The notes: generated from the sequence alone by a model not told the origin. A stretch of DNA of 64,000 nt from Lacisediminihabitans sp040549465 (GCF_040549465.1 NZ_JBEPTL010000002.1:62001-126000), one strand, 5' to 3'; positions 41,722 to 51,047 are shown, counted from the stretch's first letter. Translations and numbers: made by a program.

Positions 41722-42498
41722 TCAGGCTTCGGGGTCGACCGGATCGTCGTCGGGCCTGCCCTTGGAGGCGAGTGTCGCCGCGCGCTCGGCGAGGCGACGC
41801 TGAACCCCGGCCTCCGCATCCGCGATCACCTGCGGGTCGAGGTAGGGGTTCTCGTGCTCGCTGGTGCCGTGGTGCTTTTCGATGTAGGCGTCAAGCTCCG
41901 GCCCTGACTCCCAGGACGTGATGAGGGCGTAACGAGGCTCAGGCCCCTTGTGCCATACGGCGTGCCAGAAGCGCTGGGTGTCGACGATGATCTGCGAACC
42001 GGCGGGAAGAGCGATGCGGATCTCGGTGCTCGGGTTAAAGCGATCTTCGCGCAGCGTCATAAACGACTCCGCGTCGTCCGTCAGGTTGAAGAAGCCGCGC
42101 ACGATCCATCCGGTGCCGTCGGGGTTCAGACGGTTGTTGTCATCCTGGTGAAGGTTGTAGAGGGTGCTCGCGTACTCGTTGGGCTGCAGTTCGATCACGC
42201 GACAGCGGCCGACATTCGCGCCCGGTTCCTGTGCGCGACGGGTGAGGTTCGGCGCTTTCGCCACCTGGGACTCGATCCAGACCCCCTCCTTGTCGGTGCG
42301 GGGTGGCTCGTGATTCCAGAATCCGTTGACCTCGATCTCACCTTTCGCGCTGGCGAGCGGTGCGAACTGCGTGTCGCCGGATGATTTCCAGTCGACATAC
42401 TCTACGTCGAGCCATTCCTGGGGGTCGGCCTCCTGGTTGTAACGGTCCAGGATGACGAAACCTCTCTCGTCGATGGCTCGGGATTTGATGTAGCTCAT
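41722..42498 (-). CDS. 2OG-Fe(II)-oxygenase-like protein with iron-box promoter
   Basis: A 258-aa cytosolic protein with a likely double-stranded beta helix. The facial triad is suggested by H117-x-D119 (NLHQDD) and H179 (RFWHAVW), followed by R189, which fits binding of 2-oxoglutarate. I know similar unnamed proteins in Streptomyces and Microbacteriaceae but no characterised member. An iron-box-like site lies 47 bp upstream, so expression probably follows iron supply. It could be tailoring a siderophore or another metabolite, but there are no NRPS genes nearby. Confidence 0.65.
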   Translation of the reverse strand: MSYIKSRAIDERGFVILDRYNQEADPQEWLDVEYVDWKSSGDTQFAPLASAKGEIEVNGFWNHEPPRTDKEGVWIESQVAKAPNLTRRAQEPGANVGRCRVIELQPNEYASTLYNLHQDDNNRLNPDGTGWIVRGFFNLTDDAESFMTLREDRFNPSTEIRIALPAGSQIIVDTQRFWHAVWHKGPEPRYALITSWESGPELDAYIEKHHGTSEHENPYLDPQVIADAEAGVQRRLAERAATLASKGRPDDDPVDPEA

Positions 42499-42544
42499 CT
42501 GAGCCCCTTCGGTAAGAGAACTAGCGCGAGTTAACTAGCTCAAC

Positions 42545-42563
42545 TTAGGTAACCCTAACATTT
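42545..42563 (-). promoter_or_regulatory. IdeR/DtxR-like iron box
   Basis: TTAGGTAACCCTAACATTT shares most positions, including TTAGGT and CCTAAC, with the 19-bp DtxR/IdeR consensus TTAGGTTAGCCTAACCTAA. It lies in the promoter region of the oxygenase-like gene. Confidence 0.6.
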
Positions 42564-42577
42564 AGAGGAGCCTGGCG

Positions 42578-43186
42578 ATGAAACGATCGCGCATAGGATC
42601 AGCCCATGACCCAGAGGAAGGATGCCCGAACATGACCAACACATCGGGCGGCGGGTCTCGCTTCGACCCACGCTTCGACCCCGCCTTCCAACCCGGCTAC
42701 GACCCGACATCGGACCCGCGGCCAGACACCCGCCCCGATGGGGGCTCTCCACAGTTGCGCAACGGGAACGTCGTAATGCCCATGCCGGGTTCGCCCGCTG
42801 GGCGGACGACGGGCACTGGGGCGACGGGGACTGGGCGGACAGGCACTGGGGCGACCGGTACTGAGGTAACAGGTTCGTCGGAGATTCACGATGTCGAGAT
42901 TGTCGAACCGGCGAACGAAACCGTCGTCGAGACTCGTCGGGTCAATCCGTTCCTCATCGCCATCTGGGTGCTCAGCGCGCTGTTCATCGTCGCCGGTCTC
43001 TCACTGCTGCGCTACATGGGCGAACGCCTCGACGCCCTCAACTCGACCGGTGGCGGCAGCAGCGCCGACTACTACGTGCTCAACTCTTACGCCACTGGCG
43101 CACCATTGCTGGTGGTACTCGGGCTGGCAACGGCTACGGGCAGCCTGTTCCTTCTGGCGCGCCGTCGCCCTCGCAGGAACGGGTAG
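42578..43186 (+). CDS. Membrane protein with Gly/Thr-rich low-complexity head
   Basis: A 202-aa protein. An Asp/Pro-rich head (SRFDPRFDPAFQPGYDP) is followed by a repeated Gly-Thr segment (TGTGATGTGRTGTGATG) and two membrane helices (about residues 124-147 and 170-195) with a basic tail (ARRRPRRNG). GAGGAG precedes ATG 42578, and ATG 42632 is an alternative. The function is unknown. It faces the frameshifted gene below with only 6 bp between stops. Confidence 0.6.
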   Translation: MKRSRIGSAHDPEEGCPNMTNTSGGGSRFDPRFDPAFQPGYDPTSDPRPDTRPDGGSPQLRNGNVVMPMPGSPAGRTTGTGATGTGRTGTGATGTEVTGSSEIHDVEIVEPANETVVETRRVNPFLIAIWVLSALFIVAGLSLLRYMGERLDALNSTGGGSSADYYVLNSYATGAPLLVVLGLATATGSLFLLARRRPRRNG

Positions 43187-43192
43187 TCAGCT

Positions 43193-43839
43193 TCAGTTCG
43201 ACGCGTTCGGGTCGATCGGTTCGCCGTTGAGCAGCGTCTGCCCGGCGGGGGGCGCAGGCGGCGTGGTATTCGTCCGTGGCGCACCACCGGGCGCGATCGT
43301 GGTGGCTGTCGATGCCGCGGTGCCGACTGCCGGCGCGGATGCCGCGGCCTGGTCCGCCCGACGCTGAGCGCCACGAGTTCCGGCGGCGATGGCGATCAGC
43401 CCGAAACCGAGGCCGACGATGATCGGCAGGATGTTGTCGAAGTCCCTGAACTGCCGCACCACCACGGTCGCACCACCACGGTCGCAGAGGCCGGGCTATT
43501 GAGCGCCTCAAGACCCGAGCGCAGGTTCACTGCGTGGTACAGGCCATAGGCCCGGCCGAGCACGCCCGCCAGCACGGCGAGGAGCGTGAGCAGGATGCCG
43601 AGCAGCGCCACGGGAGCGGTGCCGCGTCGCACCACAGCCACGCCTGCCTCTTTGCGATAGAGCGAGATCAGGATGGTCACACCGACACCCACGAAGAAGC
43701 CAGTCACGAAACCGAGGCCGGTCAGAAAAGACGACCCGACCGCGGAGATCACGATGGCGATCGGGAAGGCGATCAGCGAGAGGAGCAGGCCGCGCCCGAC
43801 ATCCTCTGGCACGTCGGCATTGGCCGGATTGACTCTCAC
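43193..43839 (-). pseudogene. Membrane protein gene frameshifted by 14-bp tandem duplication
   Basis: The upstream half (membrane helices, LLLSLIAFPIAIVISAVG) runs to ASATVVVR, then reads out of frame. The downstream half continues in another frame as QFRDFDNILPIIVGLGFGL with a membrane helix and Pro-rich tail. Removing one copy of the duplicated 14 bp joins the two as ATVVVRQFRDF. A paralogue with similar topology lies directly upstream, supporting the reconstruction. Confidence 0.85.
43456..43483. repeat. 14-bp tandem duplication causing the frameshift
   Basis: GCACCACCACGGTC occurs twice in a row (43456-43469, 43470-43483). Deleting one copy restores an open frame across the gene. Confidence 0.95.
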
Positions 43840-43854
43840 GGGATTCTCCTGCGG

Positions 43855-44451
43855 TCAGATTGTGTCGGGTTGGTTAGCGCCACCGTTCAGCGTTCCGGAG
43901 GAACCGGAGTTCACCTGGGGAGCGGAAGGCGTCGCGGGGAAGGGCGGATCCTGGATCATGGGCGCGATGCCGGCTGGTTGCTTCGAGGTCGCGAAGGCGA
44001 CGCGCAGCACCGAGAAAGCGCCGAGCACACCAAGGGCCAGGGAGAGGATCAGCACGACGGCGTTGGACGTGAGGAGGGCACCGAAGTCCTCGCCGAAGGC
44101 CGTCCAGAACAGCGGATGTGTGAAGGCCTGGATCCAGGTGAGGTCAGCTGCGTCGGCGATTGCCCGCACATAGTCAGTGACGAGCCCGCAGTAGAAGCTG
44201 AGCAGCAGGGTCACCAGCACGACGCCCGAGATCAGGACCGCGCCCTTTGTGCTGACGCGGCCGCCGGAGCCTTTGCGATAAAGCCAGGCGGCAGCCGCCG
44301 CCACGGCGAAAGCGGCGATCGCGGAGACGAATCCGAAACTCCAGATGACCACCCACAGCACGACACCGATCGGTACCGCGAGCAGGGCGAACAGGGTGCC
44401 GCGAACGAGATTCTCCGGCGGCAACTCTCGCGCTGGAATGAGCGTGGTCAT
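43855..44451 (-). CDS. Multi-helix membrane protein, paralogue of the frameshifted neighbour
   Basis: A 198-aa membrane protein with five likely helices and a Pro/Gly-rich cytosolic tail ending GGANQPDTI. The ENLVRGTLFALLAVPIGVVL start parallels DVGRGLLLSLIAFPIAIVI in the downstream gene, indicating duplication. The ATG at 44451 is preceded by GGGGGA. The function is unknown. The stop lies 15 bp before the downstream paralogue, so they form one transcript. Confidence 0.65.
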   Translation of the reverse strand: MTTLIPARELPPENLVRGTLFALLAVPIGVVLWVVIWSFGFVSAIAAFAVAAAAAWLYRKGSGGRVSTKGAVLISGVVLVTLLLSFYCGLVTDYVRAIADAADLTWIQAFTHPLFWTAFGEDFGALLTSNAVVLILSLALGVLGAFSVLRVAFATSKQPAGIAPMIQDPPFPATPSAPQVNSGSSGTLNGGANQPDTI

Positions 44452-44512
44452 TGGTGTCCCCCTGCGAATCGAACGAGTGTTGCTCACACCCTATCGGGAT
44501 CGCGAGACTCCG

Positions 44513-45289
44513 TCAGGTCTGGCAACGGGGGCACCAGTAGATGTCCCGCAGTTCGAGTTCCGTATCGCCGAGGCGCCCATGGCTGATGGCTGTGCCGCAG
44601 CGCAGGCATGGCTGACCCTCGCGGCGATACACCCAGTCCGTTGCTCCCCGCAGGGTGCCGGTGGTGGTGCGATCCACCCTGTCCTTGTTCGAGTCGATCA
44701 GTCGCTGGGCGAGCGTGACGAGCTTCTCCGGATTGACGACCTCGCCGACCGGCCGCGTCGGCAGCACGCCGCGCAGGAAGCACAGCTCGTTCCGGTAGAC
44801 ATTGCCGAGTCCGGCGATGATCCGCTGGTCGAGAAGTGCGAGCCCGACCGCACGGGACGGATCGGCGGTGAGTCTCGCCAGCGCCTCATCCGCATCCCAG
44901 TCGACAGCCAGTGGGTCTGGTCCGAGGTGGCCGACGACGCTCTGCTCGTCGCCCTTGGCCACGACTTCGAGGAGTCCGAGCTGGAACCCGATGGCTGTCC
45001 ACTCCTCGTTGGCGAGGATCACCCGTGCCTGCCACTCCGGTCGTCGCCATCGGGTACCCGGCCGGTAGACGTGCCACGATCCTTCCATCTTGAGGTGGCT
45101 GTGAATGCTGTGCTCGCCGACCCGGATGAGCAGATGCTTGCCGCGGCTCACCACCTCATCGACCCTTTCTCCGGTGAGGTCGACAGTCGCGAACGCCGGA
45201 ACCCGGATGTCGCAGCGCGTCAGCACCCGACCGGCCAGCACCGCGTTCAGGTTCTTCGCCGTGCGGTAGACGGTGTCGCCCTCAGGCAC
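44513..45289 (-). CDS. nei2: DNA glycosylase/AP lyase, endonuclease VIII type
   Basis: A 258-aa formamidopyrimidine-DNA-glycosylase-type enzyme. It opens MPEGDTV, where Pro2 would be the nucleophile and Glu3 the catalytic acid. The H2TH region (LLDQRIIAGLGNVYRNELCFL) and a C-terminal four-cysteine zinc finger (CLRCG, CPRC) are present. The GTG start overlaps the end of lhr by 8 bases. It removes oxidised pyrimidines. A pairing of lhr with nei2 is common in actinobacteria. Confidence 0.93.
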   Translation of the reverse strand: MPEGDTVYRTAKNLNAVLAGRVLTRCDIRVPAFATVDLTGERVDEVVSRGKHLLIRVGEHSIHSHLKMEGSWHVYRPGTRWRRPEWQARVILANEEWTAIGFQLGLLEVVAKGDEQSVVGHLGPDPLAVDWDADEALARLTADPSRAVGLALLDQRIIAGLGNVYRNELCFLRGVLPTRPVGEVVNPEKLVTLAQRLIDSNKDRVDRTTTGTLRGATDWVYRREGQPCLRCGTAISHGRLGDTELELRDIYWCPRCQT

Positions 45290-48200
45290 GCAGCCTCAGC
45301 CCTTGCGGGGTCGCGCTGAATCCGGCCTCGACGAGAGCGTCGCCGAGCACGGTCCCGATCACGAACTCGCCATCGACGCGTTCCACCTTGAGTCGCGCCA
45401 GCGAGCGCCGGACAGTCGTGGCGAGGGACTCCGCGGATGCCGTGAGTGCGCGTTCGTCGGCGCCGAAGGTGAGCATGGTCTTGCCGCCGCGCTCCACATA
45501 GAGGGCGAGGGATCCATCGACGAGCACCACCAGCGCGCCGGCCTTCCTGCCGGGTCGATGCCCTTTCTTCTCATCGGCGGCGACCGGATTCTGCGGCCAG
45601 GGGAGGGCCGCGCCGTAGGGGTTGGCCGGGTCGGTGGCGGCGAGAGTGATCGTGACCGGCGGCCGCTCGGAGTCGGGCTCGCGGGCGAAGGAGCGCAGTC
45701 GGTCGACAGTGGCACCGGTGGCGAACTGGGCGGCACCGAGACCCTCGACGAAGTAACCGCGACGGGCGCGCCCGGTCTCCTCGAATCCGCTGAGCACCCG
45801 GTAGGCCAGGGCGAAACCGCCGCGAATGCCCTCGCTCACGACGGCTCCGCGGGTGACAATGCCGTAGCGCTCGAGGAGCAGCTCCGCGGTGGCGACGCCG
45901 CGCACAGTGGTATCCGGTTCCGCGAGGGGAAGCAGTGACCAGCGACCGGCGGCACTCGGCGGACCGGCCTGCGCTGGCATGACGGGGCGTGCGCGTCCGC
46001 GATAGGCGCGGGTGCGCGGGGCGGTCCGTGGCTTGCTGGCCCTGCCGCCGAGATAGGAGCGCAGCGGGGCGAGCGTGTCATTGGTCACGAGGCCCGACCA
46101 GACGAGATCCCACAGCGCGGTGGCCAGTTCGCGGTCATCGGTACTGCCGACGGCATTGGAGAGCTGGCGGAAGAAGTACGCGCCGCCCCCGGCCAGACTG
46201 GCCAACACCGTGCGCTGCAACTCCGTTGTCTCGGCACCGGTGGGCTCCGGCAGGGTGAGGGCCGCGGTCTCGGCGAGGTGCAGGCTCATCCAGCCGTCGC
46301 TGCCGGGAAGTGCCCCGCCACCCGACCAGATCACTTCGCCTGACGCGGTGAGCTCGTCGAGCATCACCGGCGAGTAGTCCTTGACTCGCGACGGCAGAAC
46401 AAGGGACTCCCAGGCGGATGCCGGCAGCGCGACCCCAGCGAGCTGGTCGATGACAGTGGCGAGGCCGTCGACCCCGCGCAGCGGCTCGGCGACGTGCTGC
46501 CAGGCCGGCAGGAACCGCCCGAGCGTTGCCGCGTCCACGGGCTCGACCTCCTGGCGCAGGGCGGCGAGGGAACGACTGCGCAACCGACGAAGAACCTCCA
46601 CGTCGCACCACTCGCTGCCGGTGCCGTTCGGGCGGAACTCGCCCTCTGTCACCCGCCGTTGGCTTGCCAGCCTGCGCAGCGCGTCAAGCACGACAGCGGT
46701 GCCGAGACTGAACCGTTCGGCGACGGCACCCAGCGAGAATGGTCCGTGGGTGCGCGCGTAGCGGCTCACCAGGTCGCCGAGCGGATCCTCCACAGGCTCG
46801 ACGAAGGCTGCGGGGATGCCGATGGGGAGCGGCGTGCCGAGCGCGTCGCGCAGGCGGCCGGCATCCTCGATGATGGCCCAGCGTTCGCCGCCAGCGCGCC
46901 AGATGCGGTTGGCTTTCTCGAGTTCGCCGAGCCAGGCGGTGAGCGTGCTCGCCGCCTGCGGCTGTCGGAGGGGTGCTTCAACAGGCTCAGCGACGGATGG
47001 CTCGGCGACCGGCGCCAGTCGCTCGGCGATCTCGGGCTCCGACATCGGGCCGAGCATGCGTAACAGGTCGACGATGCCTTCTGCGTCGCGGGCCTTGCGG
47101 TCGGGGGCGAGTCGCTGCAGCTCCAGTTCGGTCTGTTCGATGACACCGGGGTCGAGCAGTTCGCGCAGTTCGGCGCGACCGAGTAATTCACCGAGCAGCG
47201 TCGGGTCGAGCGAGAGCGCTGCGGCCCGGCGTTCGGCCAAAGGAGAATCACCCTCGTACATGAAGGCGGCGACGTAGCCGAAGAGCAGCGACCGGGCGAA
47301 GGGCGAGGCCTGTTCGGTCTCGGTTTCGACGATACGGATGCGACGGCTCTCGATCTGCTCGGCCAGGTCGGTGAGCGCCGGCAGATCGTAGACGTCCTGG
47401 AGAACCTCTCGCACCGCTTCGAGAACTATCGGAAAACTGGGGTATTTGCGCGCCACATCCAGCAACTGGGATGCCCGCTGACGCTGCTGCCAGAGCGGCG
47501 ACCGCTTGCCGGGGTTGTAGCGCGGCAGCAGTAGCGCGCGGGCCGCGCACTCGCGGAACCTGGCCGCGAAGAGCGCGGATCCTCCGACCTCCTCGGTGAC
47601 GATGTCCCGCAGTTCGGCGGATTCGAAGACGAAGAGTTCCGCGCCAGGCGGTTCGCTCTCGGTGTCAGGGATGCGCAGGATGACTCCGTCGTCGCTCGCC
47701 ATGGCAGCCCCGTCGAGCCCAAAGCGTTCGCGGATGCGAGCCCCGACGGCGAGAGCCCAGGGCGCGTGCACCTGCATGCCGTATGGGGAATGTAAGACGA
47801 CGCGCCAATCTCCGAGTTCGTCGCGGAAGCGTTCAACCACGAGTGTGCGGTCGGTCGGTACGTGACCGGTGGACTTCTTCTGGTCGTCGATGAAGGCGAC
47901 CAGGTTGTTGACCGCGCGCGGGTCGAGGCCGCCGGTGAGAGCTCTCGCCCTCGCGACCTCATCACTGGCTGAGGAGATCTCGCGGGTGAACTCGCCGATT
48001 GCACGCCCCAGTTCGGCTGGGCGGCCGAGGCCGTCGCCCTTCCAGAACGGGACCTTGCCCGGCTGCCCGAAGGCCGGCGAGACGACGACACGGTCGTGGG
48101 TGATGTCTTCGATGCGCCAACTCGTCGCGCCGAGCGCGAAGACGTCGCCGACCCGGGACTCGTAGACCATCTCCTCGTCGAGTTCGCCAACTCTGGCGGG

Positions 48201-49931
48201 AGCCTTGCCACCCTCGGTCGAGCCCACCATGAAAACCCCGAAGAGCCCGCGGTCCGGGATCGTGCCGCCGGAGGTCACCGCGAGACGCTGGGCGCCCGGC
48301 CGACCGGTGAGTCTGCCGCTCACACGATCCCAGACCACCCGTGGCCGAAGCTCGGCGAACTCGTCGGAAGGATAGAGGCCGCTCAGCAGATCGAGTGTCG
48401 CGTCGTAAGCCGATCGTGGCAGCGTGGAGAATGGTGCGCTGCGACGCACGACATCGAACCACTCGTCAACGTCGATCGAATCGAGAGCCACGGCAGCGAC
48501 GGTCTGCTGGGCGAGGATATCGAGCGGGTTCTGCGGGATGGCCATCGCCTCGATCAGCCCGGCAGACATCCGCTCGCTTGCAACCGCCGAATGGATGAGG
48601 TCGGCCCGATGCTTCGGAAAGATGATGCCGCGCGACACCTCGCCCACCTGGTGCCCGGCTCGACCAACCCGCTGGAGTCCGCTCGCGACAGAGGGCGGCG
48701 ATTCGACCTGGATGACCAGGTCGACGGCTCCCATGTCGATGCCGAGCTCGAGCGAGCTCGTGGCGACGACGCAGCGCAGCCTGCCCGACTTGAGATCGTC
48801 TTCGATCATCGCGCGCTGGTCTTTGCTCACCGAGCCATGGTGCGCCCGTGCGAGCAGTGGCGAAGCTCCGGAGGTCTGGCCAGCCTGCGCCATCATCTGG
48901 GCTGGCGGTCCTGCCTTGAGCTTGTCGAAGGGGGCCGGCTTGTCGATGGCCGCCGTCGAGGCTTCGGCAGGCTCAGCGAGCGCACCAATGAGCTCAGGCT
49001 GCTCGATCCGCTCGGCGTAGATCTCGTTGAGCCGTGCGGTCAGTCGTTCCGCAAGGCGCCGCGAGTTGGCGAACACGATGGTGGACCGGTGCTCGAGGAT
49101 ACGGTCGACGATCTGTTCCTCGACGTGCGGCCAGATCGACCCCTGTGGCGTGTTACCTGCTGCCGAACCCTCCAGCACCGGCGCCGTACCAAGCTCGGTC
49201 ATATCCTCGACGGGCACCACCACGGTCAGGTCGAACTTCTTGGTCGAAACGGGGGCGACGATCGCGACGGGCGCGCTGCCACCGAGAAAGCGTGCTACCT
49301 CTTCGCGGGGTCGAACGGTCGCCGACAGTCCGATGCGCTGCGCCGGCTTCTCCAGCAGCATGTCGAGCCGCTCGAGCGACACCGCGAGGTGCGCGCCGCG
49401 TTTGGTTGACGCGACGGCGTGCACCTCGTCGATGATCACCGTCTCGACGCCCAGCAGCGTCTCCCTCGCCGAGGCGGTGAGCATCAGGTAAAGCGACTCG
49501 GGCGTGGTGATCAGGATGTCCGGCGGTTGCCGCTGCAGCAGCCGCCGGTCGGCGGAGGTGGTGTCGCCGGAGCGCACTCCGACGGTGACCTCCGGAGGCT
49601 GCATCCCGAGCCGTTTGGCAGTCTGGGTCACCCCGACGAGGGGTGAGCGGAGGTTGCGTTCCACATCGACGGCGAGCGCTTTGAGCGGTGAGATGTAGAG
49701 AACGCGGGTGCGGCGATTCGGGTCGTCGGGTACGGGGGTCGAGGAAAGACGATCGATGGCCCAGAGGAAGGCGGCCAACGTCTTGCCCGACCCGGTCGGT
49801 GCGACGACCAATGCGTGGGAGCCATCGGAGATAGCGCGCCAGGCGCCGACCTGTGCATCCGTTGGCGCTGCGAAGGCGCCGGAAAACCACTCCCTGGTCG
49901 CCGGGGAGAATCGCTCGAGCGGATTCGCCAT
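45282..49931 (-). CDS. lhr: Large helicase Lhr
   Basis: A 1549-aa superfamily 2 DNA helicase. Motif I is APTGSGKT, the DEAH motif reads IDEVHAVAS, and helicase C is found at ATSSLELGIDMGAVDLV and VGRAGHQVGEVSRG. Lhr-specific winged helix and a long C-terminal domain follow. It unwinds RNA:DNA and is induced by DNA damage in mycobacteria. In-frame insertions made by the dispersed repeat are near residues 315-345 (FDKLKAG) and about residue 985 (EPVEAP). Overlap with nei2 links the two in base-excision repair. Confidence 0.95.
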   Translation of the reverse strand: MANPLERFSPATREWFSGAFAAPTDAQVGAWRAISDGSHALVVAPTGSGKTLAAFLWAIDRLSSTPVPDDPNRRTRVLYISPLKALAVDVERNLRSPLVGVTQTAKRLGMQPPEVTVGVRSGDTTSADRRLLQRQPPDILITTPESLYLMLTASARETLLGVETVIIDEVHAVASTKRGAHLAVSLERLDMLLEKPAQRIGLSATVRPREEVARFLGGSAPVAIVAPVSTKKFDLTVVVPVEDMTELGTAPVLEGSAAGNTPQGSIWPHVEEQIVDRILEHRSTIVFANSRRLAERLTARLNEIYAERIEQPELIGALAEPAEASTAAIDKPAPFDKLKAGPPAQMMAQAGQTSGASPLLARAHHGSVSKDQRAMIEDDLKSGRLRCVVATSSLELGIDMGAVDLVIQVESPPSVASGLQRVGRAGHQVGEVSRGIIFPKHRADLIHSAVASERMSAGLIEAMAIPQNPLDILAQQTVAAVALDSIDVDEWFDVVRRSAPFSTLPRSAYDATLDLLSGLYPSDEFAELRPRVVWDRVSGRLTGRPGAQRLAVTSGGTIPDRGLFGVFMVGSTEGGKAPARVGELDEEMVYESRVGDVFALGATSWRIEDITHDRVVVSPAFGQPGKVPFWKGDGLGRPAELGRAIGEFTREISSASDEVARARALTGGLDPRAVNNLVAFIDDQKKSTGHVPTDRTLVVERFRDELGDWRVVLHSPYGMQVHAPWALAVGARIRERFGLDGAAMASDDGVILRIPDTESEPPGAELFVFESAELRDIVTEEVGGSALFAARFRECAARALLLPRYNPGKRSPLWQQRQRASQLLDVARKYPSFPIVLEAVREVLQDVYDLPALTDLAEQIESRRIRIVETETEQASPFARSLLFGYVAAFMYEGDSPLAERRAAALSLDPTLLGELLGRAELRELLDPGVIEQTELELQRLAPDRKARDAEGIVDLLRMLGPMSEPEIAERLAPVAEPSVAEPVEAPLRQPQAASTLTAWLGELEKANRIWRAGGERWAIIEDAGRLRDALGTPLPIGIPAAFVEPVEDPLGDLVSRYARTHGPFSLGAVAERFSLGTAVVLDALRRLASQRRVTEGEFRPNGTGSEWCDVEVLRRLRSRSLAALRQEVEPVDAATLGRFLPAWQHVAEPLRGVDGLATVIDQLAGVALPASAWESLVLPSRVKDYSPVMLDELTASGEVIWSGGGALPGSDGWMSLHLAETAALTLPEPTGAETTELQRTVLASLAGGGAYFFRQLSNAVGSTDDRELATALWDLVWSGLVTNDTLAPLRSYLGGRASKPRTAPRTRAYRGRARPVMPAQAGPPSAAGRWSLLPLAEPDTTVRGVATAELLLERYGIVTRGAVVSEGIRGGFALAYRVLSGFEETGRARRGYFVEGLGAAQFATGATVDRLRSFAREPDSERPPVTITLAATDPANPYGAALPWPQNPVAADEKKGHRPGRKAGALVVLVDGSLALYVERGGKTMLTFGADERALTASAESLATTVRRSLARLKVERVDGEFVIGTVLGDALVEAGFSATPQGLRLRA
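46975..46992 (-). repeat. Dispersed repeat copy in lhr
   Basis: GCTTCAACAGGCTCAGCG is an inverted and slightly diverged copy of the TGAGCYTGTCGAAG-type core. It reads in-frame as AEPVEAP. Confidence 0.65.
48913..48979 (-). repeat. Cluster of dispersed repeat copies in lhr
   Basis: Three copies occur here: TGAGCTTGTCGAAG (48917-48930), a truncated GGCTTGTCGATGG (48937-48949), and the reverse-oriented GCTTCGGCAGGCTCAGCG (48961-48978). The stretch encodes a low-complexity insertion in the helicase. Confidence 0.75.
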
Positions 49932-50057
49932 CAGTCCATCATCCTCTGCACCACTGTCACAACAGTTTCACCGTGTGCCTGACGCATCCGGAGCTCCATC
50001 CCGTTCGTTTCAGTAGGATTCAGGCACGGGGGCGAATCAGCGCGGCCGGATACCTAG

Positions 50058-50450
50058 GTGGCAACAGTGGATTACAACTTCCAGATGAACTCGGAGCAGA
50101 CCACCACCACGACCACAGGTTCGATCATCGGCTACATCATTATGGCGATTCTGCTCTGGCGGATCTTCTCGAAGGCGGGTCGCCCGGGCTGGCTCGCGCT
50201 CATCCCGATCGTCAACATCTTCGTGCTGATCCAGGTCTCCGGTCACTCCGGCTTGTGGGTGCTGCTCATCTGGATCCCCATCGTGGGGTGGATCATCTCC
50301 ATCGTCTTCTCCGTACATCTGGCGCGCAATTTCGGCAAGGGTGGCGTCTTCGGATTCTTCCTGCTCTGGCTCGTCTCGATCATCGGCTACCTGATACTCG
50401 CGTTCGGATCGAGCACCTATCAGGATCCGCGCACAGTCGTGCGCGCCTGA
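50058..50450 (+). CDS. DUF5684 membrane protein
   Basis: A 130-aa membrane protein with four predicted helices. Conserved DUF5684-type segments are KAGRPGWLALIPIVNIFVL and ARNFGKGGVFGF. The GTG start fits a short polar head with a Thr run (EQTTTTTTG). The function is unknown. Confidence 0.8.
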   Translation: MATVDYNFQMNSEQTTTTTTGSIIGYIIMAILLWRIFSKAGRPGWLALIPIVNIFVLIQVSGHSGLWVLLIWIPIVGWIISIVFSVHLARNFGKGGVFGFFLLWLVSIIGYLILAFGSSTYQDPRTVVRA

Positions 50451-50507
50451 GAACGGCTCGCGCCGCGCCGCGCCGCTGGGTCGCAGCCTGTTAAGTGACA
50501 ATGGAGC

Positions 50508-51047
50508 ATGGCTTCCACTGGCACCCCCGACCCCAATTCCGGCTGGCTGTCCGATGAGGAGCTCGCCGAGACGCGCCGCCGCCTCCCACTGCTCTACGTC
50601 GAAGCACTACCGGTGCGAGTCGACGGGATCGGCCAGGTCACAGAGGTCGGCATCCTGCTGCGGGCGAACGCCGCCGGGGCCATCACCCGCACCCTCGTCT
50701 CCGGGCGCGTGATGTACGGCGAGACCATTCGCGACGCGCTGTTCCGCCACCTCGAGAAGGATCTCGGGCCGATGGCCTTCCCGCTGCTTCCGGCCAGCCC
50801 GGTGCCGTTCACCGTCGCCGAGTACTTTCCTTTCCCCGGCTCGCAGTACACGGATGACCGCCAGCACGCCGTCTCCCTCGCCTACGTGGTGCCCGTGACC
50901 GGCACCTGCGAGCCGCGGCAGGACGCTCTCGAGCTCACCTGGATGACGCCCGAGGAGGCCGCATCCGACTCCATCTCCGCCGAAATGGAGGGCGGACGCG
51001 GCTCACTGCTCCGCGCCGGCCTCGCCTCGGTCGGCGCTCTTTTCTAG
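50508..51047 (+). CDS. Degenerate NUDIX-like protein (DUF4916)
   Basis: A 179-aa NUDIX-fold protein. The region of the Nudix box is SGRVMYGETIRDALFRHLEKDLG (about residues 65-87, here quoted in part). The catalytic block REUxEE is RHLEKD, so two glutamates are replaced. It is probably not a canonical pyrophosphohydrolase. It may bind nucleotide or use different residues. It is a stand-alone gene. Confidence 0.75.
   Translation: MASTGTPDPNSGWLSDEELAETRRRLPLLYVEALPVRVDGIGQVTEVGILLRANAAGAITRTLVSGRVMYGETIRDALFRHLEKDLGPMAFPLLPASPVPFTVAEYFPFPGSQYTDDRQHAVSLAYVVPVTGTCEPRQDALELTWMTPEEAASDSISAEMEGGRGSLLRAGLASVGALF

Noticed and set aside
45359..49890. Several arginine- or serine-rich open frames within and opposite lhr
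   Set aside because: They are shadow frames of a long, recognisable helicase gene.
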